Shown here in pieces: positions 1-9,064 of a stretch of DNA of 64,000 bases (position 1 is the first letter of the stretch; each line of letters starts with the position of its first letter). A program made the translations under genes and the position numbers. The notes below the pieces were generated by a model. It did no database searches. It was not told the origin of the DNA and was given only the letters and a program-made list of their open reading frames with translations. The stretch is from Paeniglutamicibacter sulfureus (GTDB lineage Bacteria; Actinomycetota; Actinomycetes; Actinomycetales; Micrococcaceae), in NCBI RefSeq assembly GCF_039535115.1, contig NZ_BAAAWO010000001.1, positions 1,178,001-1,242,000 on the forward strand, read 5' to 3'.

Positions 1-1617
1 GCGCTGCATGTCGGTGACTTCTTCGGGACGCTCGTCAACCAACACCATCATGAGGTGGACCTCTGGGTTGTTGATGGTGATGGCGTTCGCGATGGACTGC
101 AGGATCAGGGTCTTGCCGGCCTTGGGCGGCGAAACGATCAGGCCGCGCTGGCCCTTGCCGATCGGGGCAACCAGGTCGATGACGCGGGGGCCGATGAGCT
201 TCTGGTCGGTCTCCAGGCGCAGGCGCTCAGTCGGGTACAGCGGGACCAGCTTGGAGAAGTCAACGCGGCTGGAATTCTCCTCCGGGGTCTTGCCGTTGAT
301 CGCCGTCAGCTTCACCAGGGCGTTGAACTTGGCTCGCGAGGAGGGGTTCTCGTTCTCGCGGGGGGCGCGAATGGCGCCGACCACGGCATCGCCCTTGCGC
401 AGGTTGTACTTCTTGACCTGGTTCAGGGTGACGTAGACGTCCGACGGGCCGGCGAGGTAGCCGGAAGTGCGGATGAAAGCGTAGTTGTCCAGCACGTCCA
501 GGATGCCGGCTACCGGCAGCAGCACGTCCGAATCGCTGAACTCGGTGTCATCGACGTCCGGCTGGTTGCGGTTGCGGCCGCGGCGGTTGTTCCGGTCGTT
601 GCGGTCGTTGCGGTCGTTGCCGCGGTCCTGGCGGTCCCCGCGCTCACTGCGGTTGGCATTGCGCTCGCGGTTGCGCTCATTGCGTTCGCGGTTGCGCTCG
701 CGTCGGTTGGCCGAGCGCTCCTCGGAGCTTTCGCGGCGGTCTTCGCTGCGCTCGTTCGACTTGCCGTCGTTGGAACGCGAGTCGCCGGACTTGGCCTCGA
801 CCTGCTTGTCCTCCTGGGCCTCGGCGGGCTCGGTGGACTCGGCGGAGTCGTTGGTGTTGGCGTTGTTTTCGCGGCGGTTGCGGTTGCGGTCCCGGCGGTT
901 GCGGTTCCGTTCGCTGCGCTCGTTGCGGTCGCCGCGTTCGCTGCGGGACTCGTTGGCGTCCTGGGTCGACTCGGTGGAATCGGCCGATGCCGGCTCGGCC
1001 GCGGCAGCGGGTGCCGTTTCGGCCGGGGCCTCGGTGGTGCCGGTGGACTCGGCGCGGCGGTTGCGGGTGTTGCGGCGCGGTGCGCGCTCCTCGGTCGCCG
1101 GCGACTCGGCTGCGGCCGGGGCGGCGTCGGCCTTCGGCTCGGCGGCGGGTGCCTCGGCGGCCGGGGCAACGGTTCCGCTGGAATCGGCGCGGCGGTTGCG
1201 GGTGCGGCGGGTGGCGGGCTGTTCGGCCTTTGCCTCGGCGGCCGCCGGTGCGACATCGGCCTTCGGCTCGGCGGCGGCCGGGGCCTCCGCCTGCTTCGCA
1301 GCGTCCTTGGCGGCGCCGCGGGCCGGGGCCTTGGCGGCCGACTTGGCCGGTGCCTTCTCCGCCTTGGCGGGGGCCTCGGTCTTGGCGTCGGCCTTGGGCT
1401 CTGCCTTGGCCTTGGCGTCGCGGTCGGCCACGGAGCCGCCACGCTGGTGGTTTGAGATCGCGGTGACAAGATCGTTCTTGCGCATCCGCGAACCGCCGGT
1501 GATGCCCAGCTGGGACGCAAGCACCTGCAATTGTGCGAGTTTCAGGCCGGCGAGTCCGCCGCCCTTGGATGCGTTGTTTTCTTCCACGCCTGCAGTAAGG
1601 CTGGTGGTTTCGGTCAC
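1..1617 (-). CDS. rho: Transcription termination factor Rho (3' end outside window)
   Basis: This is the RNA-dependent ATPase that terminates transcription. 539 codons are present, from a GTG start preceded by AAGGA. The order is a short Rho N-terminal segment (about residues 15-40, LKLAQLQVLASQLGI), a long low-complexity insertion (about 45-350, first Ala/Lys/Glu/Pro-rich, then Arg/Asn/Asp/Glu-rich with repeated RND and RNRE units), the cold-shock-like RNA-binding domain (starting near residue 365, GILDVLDNYAFIRTSGYLAG), and the ATPase with Walker A PPKAGKT near residue 500. The last visible residues (LVDERPEEVTDMQR) belong to the Walker B region, so roughly the final 150 residues are missing. 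Such insertions are known in actinobacterial Rho and add RNA binding. It lies downstream of thrB in the same orientation, as in mycobacteria. Confidence 0.97.
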   Translation of the reverse strand, partial: MTETTSLTAGVEENNASKGGGLAGLKLAQLQVLASQLGITGGSRMRKNDLVTAISNHQRGGSVADRDAKAKAEPKADAKTEAPAKAEKAPAKSAAKAPARGAAKDAAKQAEAPAAAEPKADVAPAAAEAKAEQPATRRTRNRRADSSGTVAPAAEAPAAEPKADAAPAAAESPATEERAPRRNTRNRRAESTGTTEAPAETAPAAAAEPASADSTESTQDANESRSERGDRNERSERNRNRRDRNRNRRENNANTNDSAESTEPAEAQEDKQVEAKSGDSRSNDGKSNERSEDRRESSEERSANRRERNRERNERNRERNANRSERGDRQDRGNDRNDRNDRNNRRGRNRNQPDVDDTEFSDSDVLLPVAGILDVLDNYAFIRTSGYLAGPSDVYVTLNQVKKYNLRKGDAVVGAIRAPRENENPSSRAKFNALVKLTAINGKTPEENSSRVDFSKLVPLYPTERLRLETDQKLIGPRVIDLVAPIGKGQRGLIVSPPKAGKTLILQSIANAITINNPEVHLMMVLVDERPEEVTDMQR

Positions 1618-1959
1618 GAAGGTTCCTTCCCCCTCGTCGGGCGGATCCCGTCAGAGAGACCCGCAACGTTTGACTAGCCCCGTTCCCGCGTCAGATGCGG
1701 GAAAAGGTTCGGCCGTGCACCGCCAAGTGGAACGAGGCGGATGCTTCGGTCGATCGTGAGACACACCAAGGGATCTAGTCACCAACATGGTTGACGGTTT
1801 CAATCGGATGGTGTGGGTGTGCCTGCTCGCCCAGCGAAAATGGTTTGTGATGATCGAATTCCCCAAGATCCACCCGCCGCGGCGGGTGAAGGAATTGATG
1901 GCTGCACGAAACGCGACGAGTCATCCATCGAAATACGGACAACTCTTTTCAGGCGGGTG
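1618..1959. other. rho leader / thrB-rho intergenic region
   Basis: No credible gene lies in these 342 bases. An 18-base perfect palindrome, CACCCGCCGCGGCGGGTG, is at 1871-1888 just past the thrB stop; it has no T-tract, so it is at most a weak or Rho-type terminator structure. A second short stem (TTCCCGC/GCGGGAA, about 1684-1704) lies inside what should be the rho leader. A long untranslated leader would fit rho autoregulation, which is an inference. Short open frames here lack a ribosome-binding site and family features. Confidence 0.5.
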
Positions 1960-2895
1960 CTAGAGCACTTCTACTCTAACACCCGTTGGGGGTACTGACT
2001 CAATTCGGACACGCCACGTTGTTTCGGCGTGGCGTGCCGCGTAACCGGAAATCGCAGCGGCGGCCGCCTGCGCACCGTCCTGGCCATTGCTCAGGACCAA
2101 CACCGTGGGACCGGCCCCGGAGACCACGGCTGCATGCCCCGCGGAGCGAAGGTGCGCGATGAGGCCGGCGCTCTGCTCCATGGCAGGGGCGCGGAACCCT
2201 TGGTGCAGGAAGTCCTCCGTGCCGACCATCAGCGCTGCCGGCTCGTGGGCCAATGCGTGGATGAGCAGGCCCACCCGTCCCCCGTTGGCCGCTGCAAGGG
2301 CGTGCGGCACGGATTCCGGAAGCAGGCCGCGGGCAGCGGCGGTGGACAGCTCGATGTCGGGGATGGCAATGACCGGGACAATGTCCGAATGCAGCACCCC
2401 CTGCAGCGTGCCGAATCCGGCATCGGTGGTCCAGGACAGCGTCAACCCGCCGTACACGGCCGGGGCGACGTTGTCAGGGTGCCCCTCCCAGCGCGAGGCG
2501 GCCTGGAAGATTTCCTCGGCGCCCGACTGCGCGTCGGCGGGAAGCAGCGCATTGGCCGCTGCCAGCGCACTGACCATGGCCGCGGCGCTGGATCCCATGC
2601 CGCGGCCGTGCGGGATGTTGTTCGTCGCCTCGATGCGCAGGCCGCAGGGCTCAAAGCCCAGTTCCGCCCAGCGCTCCAGGATCGTCTTGGCAATCAGGTG
2701 CGTCTCGTCGGTGGGCAGCGTTTCCGCCCCCTCCCCGGTGATGGACACGCTGACGCCCGACTCTGCCTGCGTGTGCACCACCAGGGTGTCGCACACCGAC
2801 AGGGCCAGGCCCAGCACGTCGAAGCCGGGCCCCAGGTTCGCGCTCGTGGCCGGCACGTGCACGGCGATGGATTGTCCGGCTTGGATCTGCGGCAT
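1960..2895 (-). CDS. thrB: Homoserine kinase
   Basis: ThrB phosphorylates homoserine with ATP, the step before threonine synthase. It is a cytoplasmic GHMP-family kinase of 311 residues, a normal length. The N-terminal substrate-binding segment VPATSANLGPGFDVLG is at about residues 14-29, and the ATP-binding glycine motif PHGRGMGSSAAA is near residue 90. The frame stays open upstream for 24 more codons, but that part looks unrelated; the ATG at 2895 gives MPQIQAGQSIAVHVPATSAN, the usual family start. It is the last gene of argS-lysA-hom-thrC-thrB and begins 34 bases after thrC stops. Confidence 0.97.
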   Translation of the reverse strand: MPQIQAGQSIAVHVPATSANLGPGFDVLGLALSVCDTLVVHTQAESGVSVSITGEGAETLPTDETHLIAKTILERWAELGFEPCGLRIEATNNIPHGRGMGSSAAAMVSALAAANALLPADAQSGAEEIFQAASRWEGHPDNVAPAVYGGLTLSWTTDAGFGTLQGVLHSDIVPVIAIPDIELSTAAARGLLPESVPHALAAANGGRVGLLIHALAHEPAALMVGTEDFLHQGFRAPAMEQSAGLIAHLRSAGHAAVVSGAGPTVLVLSNGQDGAQAAAAAISGYAARHAETTWRVRIESVPPTGVRVEVL

Positions 2896-2929
2896 CAGGC
2901 GTTGGTCCCCTTTGTATCCGGTGCCGGGG

Positions 2930-4030
2930 CTAGGCCAGGCCGAGGGCCGAAGCCACCGAGACGACATCGAACTCGACCTTGGTCGGGGTGACCGGCGATC
3001 CGTCCTCGGTCTTCAGGGCCCAGTCGGGGTCCTTCAGGCCGTGGCCGGTGACAGTGATGACGATCTTCTTGCCGGCCGGCACGTTGCCCGCGGCGTGGTG
3101 CTTGATGATGCCCGCAACGCCGGCCGCGGAGCCCGGCTCCACGAAGACGCCCTCGCGGGAGGACAGCCAGCGGTGCGCGGCCAGGATCTCGGCGTCCGTC
3201 ACCGAGTCGATGATGCCGCCGGATTCGTCGCGGGCCTCTTCGGCCTGCTGCCAGGACGCGGGGTTGCCGATGCGGATGGCCGTGGCGATGGTGTCCGGTT
3301 CGGTGACCGGGTGGCCCAGCACGATGGGTGCGGCGCCGGCGGCCTGGAAGCCCCACATGATCGGGGTCTTGGTCGACACCGGTGCCAGGGTGTCACCTGC
3401 CTGGGTGGTGTACTCGGAGGAGTACTCCTTGTAGCCCTTCCAGTAGGCGGTGATGTTCCCGGCGTTGCCCACCGGAAGCACGTGGTAGTCGGGGGCGTCG
3501 CCCAGGTAGTCGACGACCTCGAAGGCGCCGGTCTTCTGGCCCTCGATGCGCGCGGGGTTCACCGAGTTCACCAGGAACACCGGGTAGTTCTCGCTGAGCT
3601 TGCGGGCGACCTCGAGGCAGTTGTCGAAGTTGCCGTCGACCTGCAGCAGCTCGGCGCCGTGGGCGATGGCCTGGGAGAGCTTGCCCATGGAGATCTTGCC
3701 GTCCGGGACCAGCACCGCGCACTTGAGCCCGGCCTGGGTGGCGTAGGCGGCGGCGGAGGCGGAGGTGTTGCCGGTGGATGCGCAGACAACTGCCTTGGCG
3801 CCGGCGGCGACCGCTGCGGTCATCGCCATGGTCATCCCGCGGTCCTTGAAGGAACCGGTCGGGTTCATGCCCTCGACCTTGAGGTACACCTCGGAGCCCG
3901 TGAGCTCGCTCAGTGCCGGGGCGAACACCAGGGGTGTACCGCCCTCGCCCAAGGTGATGACCTTGGTGTTTTCGTCGACGGGCAGGCGTTCGGCATATTC
4001 GCGGATGACTCCGCGCCACTGGTGGGCCAC
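2930..4030 (-). CDS. thrC: Threonine synthase
   Basis: ThrC is the PLP enzyme that converts O-phosphohomoserine to threonine. It has 366 residues. The Schiff-base lysine is Lys62 in GSFKDRG, and the phosphate-binding loop of PLP is GNAGN near residue 199. Length and sequence fit the short actinobacterial class rather than the longer enterobacterial form. It begins directly after hom (stop at 4031, start at 4030) and is followed 34 bases later by thrB. These spacings point to one message and coordinated control of the threonine branch. No leader peptide or riboswitch was seen before it. Confidence 0.97.
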   Translation of the reverse strand: MAHQWRGVIREYAERLPVDENTKVITLGEGGTPLVFAPALSELTGSEVYLKVEGMNPTGSFKDRGMTMAMTAAVAAGAKAVVCASTGNTSASAAAYATQAGLKCAVLVPDGKISMGKLSQAIAHGAELLQVDGNFDNCLEVARKLSENYPVFLVNSVNPARIEGQKTGAFEVVDYLGDAPDYHVLPVGNAGNITAYWKGYKEYSSEYTTQAGDTLAPVSTKTPIMWGFQAAGAAPIVLGHPVTEPDTIATAIRIGNPASWQQAEEARDESGGIIDSVTDAEILAAHRWLSSREGVFVEPGSAAGVAGIIKHHAAGNVPAGKKIVITVTGHGLKDPDWALKTEDGSPVTPTKVEFDVVSVASALGLA

Positions 4031-5317
4031 TTAGTTTCCTTCAACTCGCAGGACAGAGGTTACTTCTTGGACGGCATCCAAGTCGGCGACGGCGGCCACG
4101 ACGGCGGCCAGCGAGGACTCGGTGGAGCGGTGGGTCACGATGCGCAGCTCGGCGGACCCGCCGTGGTTTTCTTCGATGATCGACTGGCGCAGCGCCTCGA
4201 TGGAGACGGTGTTCTCCGCGAAGATCGCGGCGATGGCTGCAAGCACGCCGGGCTCGTCCGAGACGCGCAGGCCGATCCAGTAGCTGGTCGAGATCTCGTC
4301 GAACGCGAGCGCCTTGACCGATTGCTGCGCGGCGATGGCCGGCAGTGGACCGCCGGAGACCACGCGCCTGGCCACCGAAACGGTGTCGCCCATGACGGCG
4401 GAGGCAGTGGGTGCCCCGCCTGCGCCGGCGCCGTAGAACATCAGCTCGCCGGCGTTTTCCGCCTCGACGAAGACCGCGTTGAAGGCGCCGTGGACGGCGG
4501 CCAGCGGATGGGTGCGGCGCAGCAGCGTCGGGTGCACGCGCACGCCGATGCCGTCCTGGGTGCGTTCGGCGATGGCCAGCAGCTTGATGACCATGCCGGC
4601 CTCCTTGGCGGCGGCGACGTCGGTGGCGGTGATCTTGGTGATCCCCTCGCAGTGCACGTCGGCGTAGGCAAAGTCGGTGTGGAAGGCCAGGGAGGCGAGG
4701 ATCGCCGCCTTCGCGGCGGCGTCGTGCCCTGCCACGTCGGCGGTCGGGTCGGCCTCGGCATAGCCCAGGGCCTGGGCCTCGGCGAGCACGTCGTCGAACT
4801 GGGCACCGGTGGTGTCCATCGCGTCGAGGATGAAGTTGGTGGTGCCGTTGACAATGCCCATGATCTTGTTGATCCGGTCCCCGGAGAGGGAATCGGAGAT
4901 CGGGCGCAGGATCGGGATGGCCCCGCCGACGGCTGCCTCGTAGCGCAGCTGGGCGCCGGACTCGAAGGCCAGCGCGTTGAGTTCGGCGCCTTGGGCAGCG
5001 AGCAGTGCCTTGTTGCCGGTGACGACCGAGGCACCGCGGGCCAGCGCCCGGCGGATCAGTTCGCCGGCCGGTTCCAGGCCGCCCAGCAACTCGATGACGA
5101 TGTCGGCGCCGTCGACCAGTGCGGGTGCGTCGGTGGTCAACAATTCCGCGGGAATCGCCGCGTCGCGCTTGGTCTCGAGGCTGCGCACGGCGATGCCGGC
5201 GAGTTCAAGCTTGGCGCCGGCGCGGTCGGCCAGCACATCGGAATGGTCCAAGAGGATGCGTGCCACCTGGGACCCGACGTTGCCGCAGCCAAGCAGGGCC
5301 ACCTTCAGTGTTTTCAC
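4031..5317 (-). CDS. hom: Homoserine dehydrogenase
   Basis: Hom reduces aspartate semialdehyde to homoserine with NAD(P)H, opening the threonine/methionine branch. With the GTG start at 5317 the protein has 428 residues. The frame is open further upstream into lysA, but homology begins at VKTLKVALLGCGNVGSQVAR. The GxGxxG dinucleotide motif spans residues 10-15. The catalytic region includes DPTADVAGHDAAAK. A C-terminal ACT domain (from about residue 345, WIGLRVSDEPGVLAAIAAIF) is the usual site of threonine feedback inhibition. It sits 8 bases after the lysA stop and abuts thrC, so translation is probably coupled. Confidence 0.97.
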   Translation of the reverse strand: MKTLKVALLGCGNVGSQVARILLDHSDVLADRAGAKLELAGIAVRSLETKRDAAIPAELLTTDAPALVDGADIVIELLGGLEPAGELIRRALARGASVVTGNKALLAAQGAELNALAFESGAQLRYEAAVGGAIPILRPISDSLSGDRINKIMGIVNGTTNFILDAMDTTGAQFDDVLAEAQALGYAEADPTADVAGHDAAAKAAILASLAFHTDFAYADVHCEGITKITATDVAAAKEAGMVIKLLAIAERTQDGIGVRVHPTLLRRTHPLAAVHGAFNAVFVEAENAGELMFYGAGAGGAPTASAVMGDTVSVARRVVSGGPLPAIAAQQSVKALAFDEISTSYWIGLRVSDEPGVLAAIAAIFAENTVSIEALRQSIIEENHGGSAELRIVTHRSTESSLAAVVAAVADLDAVQEVTSVLRVEGN

Positions 5318-5325
5318 GTGTATTT

Positions 5326-6747
5326 CTATGCTCCCAAATCGCGGGCCAACAGATCGGCTTCGGTTTCCCTGCGGATGATGGCGCGGACCGCGCCATTGCG
5401 CACTGCAACCACGCCCGGGCGACCCAGGTAGTTGTAGTTGCTCGACAGGGCCCAGCAATAGGCCCCGGTTCCCGGAACGGCCAAAAGGTCGCCGGCGGCA
5501 ACATCCTCGGGCAGGTAAACGTCCCGTACGACTATGTCACCGGACTCGCAATGTTTCCCAACCACACGTGAAATAATCGGTTCACTTTCCGTCACACGGC
5601 CGGCCAGCACCGCGGTGTAGTCGGCGTCGTAAAGCACCGGTCGGGCGTTGTCGCTCATGCCGCCGTCAACCGACACGTAGCGGCGGGGCACCAGGGTGCC
5701 GTCCCCGGTCTCGACCTGGACCGACTTGCGCACCCCGGCCTCGTAGAGGGTGAAGGTGGAGGGGCCGGCGATGGCGCGGCCCGGCTCGATGGAGATCCGC
5801 GGGACCTTCAGGCCCAGTTCGGCAGCGGTGCTGCCCACGACCTCTGCCATGGCGGCAGCCAGCACCGCCGGTTCGCGCGGGGTGTCGACCTCGGTGTAGG
5901 CGATGCCATAGCCGCCGCCCAAGTCCAGCTCGGGCAGCTCGACGCCGTGGTCCTTCCTGACCTGTGCCAGGAAGCCGAGCATCTTCTGCGCGGCCAGCGC
6001 GAAGCCCTCGGCCTCGAAGATCTGCGAGCCGATGTGCGCGTGCAGGCCCAGCAGGTTCAGCTCCGGGTGACCCAGCGCGAAGGCGACCGCGGCCGCAGCG
6101 GGGGAAGCGTCATCGCCCACCGGGATCATCGAGAGGCCGAACTTCTGGTCCTCGTGCGCGGTGGCAATGAACTCGTGGGTGCTGGCGTGCACGCCGGGGG
6201 TCAGGCGCAGCATCACATTGGCGCGCTTGCCGGTCTCGCGCGCCAGCAGTGCCACGCGCTCGAGCTCGTCCAGCGAGTCGATGACGATGCGGCCCAGGTC
6301 GGCCTCCAGCGCGGTGCGGATTTCGGTGGCCGACTTGTTGTTCCCGTGCAGCGAGAGGTTGGCGGCCGGCACGCCGGCGACGCGGGCCACGGCCATTTCC
6401 CCGCCGGAGCAGGTGTCCAGGCGCAGGCCCTCGGAGGTGACCCAGCGGGCCACCTCGGTGCTCAGGAACGCCTTGCCGGCGTAGTAGACATCCACGCCGC
6501 CGCACAGATCGGCGAACGCGGCGTCGAAGGCCTGCTTGAAGCCGCGGGCACGGGCACGGAAGTCGTCTTCATCCAGCACGAAGAGTGGGGTGCCGAATTC
6601 CTTGGCCAGGTCGCTGACCAACAGGTTCTGCACGGCGAGTTCGCCGCTTTCGGAGCGGGCGACGCCGGCGGCCCATTCGATCGGGCGCAGCGCATTGACA
6701 TCGGTGGGCAGGGACAGCCAGGTCGGGGCAAGTGGTGAAGAGGTCAT
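5326..6747 (-). CDS. lysA: Diaminopimelate decarboxylase
   Basis: LysA decarboxylates meso-diaminopimelate to lysine, the last step of the pathway. It is a fold-type III PLP enzyme of 473 residues, slightly long at the N-terminus as in other actinobacteria. The PLP lysine is Lys92 in YYAGKAFLS. HGNNKS and GGGYG motifs line the cofactor site, and the C-terminal CESGD segment supplies the partner active-site cysteine of the dimer. The ATG at 6747 has AAGGAA five to six bases upstream. It starts six bases after the argS stop. Pairing argS with lysA is a conserved actinobacterial arrangement. Confidence 0.97.
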   Translation of the reverse strand: MTSSPLAPTWLSLPTDVNALRPIEWAAGVARSESGELAVQNLLVSDLAKEFGTPLFVLDEDDFRARARGFKQAFDAAFADLCGGVDVYYAGKAFLSTEVARWVTSEGLRLDTCSGGEMAVARVAGVPAANLSLHGNNKSATEIRTALEADLGRIVIDSLDELERVALLARETGKRANVMLRLTPGVHASTHEFIATAHEDQKFGLSMIPVGDDASPAAAAVAFALGHPELNLLGLHAHIGSQIFEAEGFALAAQKMLGFLAQVRKDHGVELPELDLGGGYGIAYTEVDTPREPAVLAAAMAEVVGSTAAELGLKVPRISIEPGRAIAGPSTFTLYEAGVRKSVQVETGDGTLVPRRYVSVDGGMSDNARPVLYDADYTAVLAGRVTESEPIISRVVGKHCESGDIVVRDVYLPEDVAAGDLLAVPGTGAYCWALSSNYNYLGRPGVVAVRNGAVRAIIRRETEADLLARDLGA

Positions 6748-6753
6748 GGTTCC

Positions 6754-8397
6754 TTACATCTTTTCCGGGGCCGAGACGCCCAGCAGTCCCAGGCCGTTGG
6801 CCAGGACCTGGGTGGTGGCGTCATTGAGCCACAGGCGGGTGCGGTGGATGGGCTCGACGGCGCCGTCGCCCACGGGGGTCACGCGGCAGGCCGCGTACCA
6901 GGAGTGGTAGGCGCCGGCGAGCAGCTCGACGTGGCGGGCCACGCGGTGCGGTTCGCGGTGGGTTGCCGCCTGGGCGACGACCGAGGGGAACTGGCCAAGG
7001 GCCGCGAGCAGGTCGTTCTCGGTCTCGTGGGTGAGCAGCGTCGCATCGAAGTCGGTGCGTTCCACGCCCTTTTCCACCGCGTTGCGGCTGGCGGCGCGGG
7101 AGCGGGCGTGGGCGTACTGGACGTAGAACACCGGGTTGTCGTTGGTGTTCTTCTTCAGCTGCTCCGGGTCGATGGTCATCGGCGAATCGGCCGGGTAGCG
7201 GCCCAGCGAGTAGCGCAGCGCATCGGCGCCGAGCCAGTCGATCAGGTCGCGCAGCTCGATGATGTTGCCGGCACGCTTGGACAGGCGGGCGCCGTTGACC
7301 GAGATCAGCTGGCCGATCAGCACCTCGATGTTGACCTTGGGATCGTCGCCGGCCGCGGCCGCGATGGCCTTGAGGCGGTTGACGTAGCCGTGGTGGTCGG
7401 CGCCGAGCAGGTAGATCTTCTCGGTGAAGCCGCGGTCCTTCTTGGACAGGTAGTAGGCGGCGTCGGCGGCGAAGTACGTCGGCTCGCCGTTGGCACGGAT
7501 CAGCACGCGGTCCTTGTCGTCTCCGAAGTCCGTGGTGCGCAGCCACACGGCACCGTCGGTGTCGTCGATGTGACCCTGCTCGCGCAGGCGCGCCACGGCA
7601 TCCTCGACGGCTCCCCCGGCGTGCAGTTCCTGTTCGGAGAAGAAAACGTCGAACTCGACGCCGAAGTCGTTCAGGGTCTCCTTGATGTCGGCCATCTGCG
7701 CCACGTAGGCGGCATGGCGGACGATCGGCAGCGCGGCTTCCTGGGTGAGCGATCGGATGTCCGGGTGCGCCTTGGCCACGGCATCGGCCAGTTCCTTGAT
7801 GTATGCACCGGGGTAGCCGCCCTCAGGAACCGGCAGGCCATGCAGTCGGTTGTAGACAGACAGGGCAAAGATGTTCATCTGGTTGCCGGCGTCGTTGATG
7901 TAGTACTCGGACGTGACGGTGGCACCGCTGGCCTTGAGCACGCGGGCGATCGAGTCGCCCAGGGCTGCCCAGCGGGTGTGGCCGATGTGCAGCGGTCCGG
8001 TGGGGTTCGCGGAGACGAACTCCATGTTGATCTCGTGGCCCACCAGGGCATCGTTCTTGCCGTACTCGGTGCCGGCCTCGACGATGGCCTTGGCCAGCCC
8101 CCCGGCGGCACCAGCCTCGAGGGTGATGTTCAGGAAGCCCGGTCCGGCGATCTCGACTCCGGCTACTCCGGCCGATTCCGCCAAGCGGGTGGCCAGGACC
8201 TGGGCGAAATCGCGCGGGTTCATCCCGGCCTTCTTGCCCAGCTGCAGGGCGATGTTGGTGGCCCAATCCCCGTGCTCGCGACTCTTCGGTCGCTCCACTC
8301 GCACATTCTCGGGCACGTCGACGGAAATCTGGCCGGCGTCGACTGCGTCGCGGAGGCAAGCGGAAATGGCTGTGGAGAGTTCTTCAGGAGTCACCAC
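6754..8397 (-). CDS. argS: Arginyl-tRNA synthetase
   Basis: ArgS charges tRNA-Arg. It is a class I synthetase of 547 residues. Visible parts are the N-terminal additional domain (first about 110 residues), the HIGH signature in PTGPLHIGHTR, a KMSKS equivalent in ARLSKRAGN, and a C-terminal DALR anticodon-binding domain. Two adjacent GTG codons (8397 and 8394) could start it. A TATCCT hexamer ends six bases before the second, so leaderless initiation at 8394 is possible. It heads the amino-acid operon and diverges from a tRNA-Arg gene about 200 bases away, a notable pairing of synthetase and cognate tRNA. Confidence 0.96.
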   Translation of the reverse strand: MVTPEELSTAISACLRDAVDAGQISVDVPENVRVERPKSREHGDWATNIALQLGKKAGMNPRDFAQVLATRLAESAGVAGVEIAGPGFLNITLEAGAAGGLAKAIVEAGTEYGKNDALVGHEINMEFVSANPTGPLHIGHTRWAALGDSIARVLKASGATVTSEYYINDAGNQMNIFALSVYNRLHGLPVPEGGYPGAYIKELADAVAKAHPDIRSLTQEAALPIVRHAAYVAQMADIKETLNDFGVEFDVFFSEQELHAGGAVEDAVARLREQGHIDDTDGAVWLRTTDFGDDKDRVLIRANGEPTYFAADAAYYLSKKDRGFTEKIYLLGADHHGYVNRLKAIAAAAGDDPKVNIEVLIGQLISVNGARLSKRAGNIIELRDLIDWLGADALRYSLGRYPADSPMTIDPEQLKKNTNDNPVFYVQYAHARSRAASRNAVEKGVERTDFDATLLTHETENDLLAALGQFPSVVAQAATHREPHRVARHVELLAGAYHSWYAACRVTPVGDGAVEPIHRTRLWLNDATTQVLANGLGLLGVSAPEKM

Positions 8398-8502
8398 TCA
8401 AGGATAACCGGGGGCACGGACCCCATTGGACGATGTGACGGCGCGGCGTCGCACACATCAGATGCGTATTTGGGTGCCTCAAGGCAGCGGCGAAAGCCCA
8501 AT

Positions 8503-8533
8503 TTGTCATTCACCGCTTCACACCTGCTAAGCT
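8503..8533 (+). promoter_or_regulatory. Possible promoter of tRNA-Arg
   Basis: A TTGTCA hexamer (8503-8508) and a TAAGCT hexamer (8528-8533) are separated by 19 bases, upstream of the tRNA at 8598. The spacing is long for a housekeeping promoter, so this is tentative. Confidence 0.3.
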
Positions 8534-8597
8534 CGTCTACGTTCCCAGCCGGAAAATGTTTCAGAAAGCATGAAATTGGTTGTTGATTTCCGGCAAC

Positions 8598-8673
8598 GCC
8601 CTCGTAGCTCAGGGGATAGAGCGTCCGCCTCCGGAGCGGAAGGTCGAAGGTTCGAATCCTTTCGAGGGCACCA
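8598..8673 (+). tRNA. tRNA-Arg (anticodon CCG)
   Basis: This is a 76-base cloverleaf including an encoded CCA end. Acceptor GCCCTCG pairs with CGAGGGC. The D-arm is GCTC...GAGC. The anticodon stem TCCGC/GCGGA encloses the loop CTCCGGA, giving anticodon CCG for codon CGG. The T-arm carries TTCGAAT. It is divergent from argS. Confidence 0.97.
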
Positions 8674-8680
8674 AAGCAAG

Positions 8681-8730
8681 AGTCGCTGTTTCCCTGTTTC
8701 CCTGTTTCACCGGGAGACGGCGACTTTTTT
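8681..8730 (+). terminator. Terminator of tRNA-Arg
   Basis: A stem AGTCGC (8681-8686) / GCGACT (8720-8725) is followed by a run of T (8725-8730), eight bases after the tRNA. The loop holds three near-copies of CTGTTTCC. Confidence 0.7.
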
Positions 8731-8984
8731 GTTGTTCCCGACACCCCCAGGCCCGGCCCCACAGTGCCCTGGCCTGCACGTTTGGGCCAATGCGCACTTC
8801 GGGCCGGCAGTGTCTTCAGGGAACGTCCCCTCACTCGTTCAGGCTGCGGAGCCCGCATAAGGTATCCGATGCGCTGCCAGGCACCCAACACCCCCTCCCG
8901 GCCGCCCTGGGCATCCTCCTTCCGGCACCACATGCACGCGAAATCGAACGCCTTCCAAAGTTCTTGAAAGTTTTTTCGCTCACC

Positions 8985-9010
8985 TGTCGATATCGGTGGC
9001 TCCCGTTCGA
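8985..9010 (+). promoter_or_regulatory. Candidate ECF42-type promoter
   Basis: TGTCGA (8985-8990), 17 bases, then CGA (9008-9010) lies 55 bases upstream of the DGPF gene start. From memory, the reported ECF42 target motif is TGTCGA at -35 and CGA/TC at -10. The site sits before the gene pair that encodes an ECF42 sigma factor, so autoregulation is the natural reading. The rest of the 8731-9064 gap shows no gene. Confidence 0.55.
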
Positions 9011-9064
9011 TGTAATGAGTGAAGGACGTATTTGCGCGCCTTCCCGAACCCCAAGGAGAACACC

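Noticed and set aside
1651..1998. Short open frames in the rho leader
   Set aside because: No ribosome-binding site, no conserved features; one overlaps the thrB end on the other strand.
2009..2034. Hairpin ACGCCACG/CGTGGCGT
   Set aside because: It lies inside the thrB coding sequence and has no T-tract, so it is probably chance.
2087..5431. 1114-residue open frame opposite hom/thrC/thrB
   Set aside because: Antisense frame created by high GC in third positions; composition is random (Arg/Gly/His-rich) and it runs across three recognised genes.
8391..8933. 180-residue open frame running antisense through tRNA-Arg
   Set aside because: The part resembling known database proteins is merely the translated reverse strand of the tRNA, a common mis-annotation.
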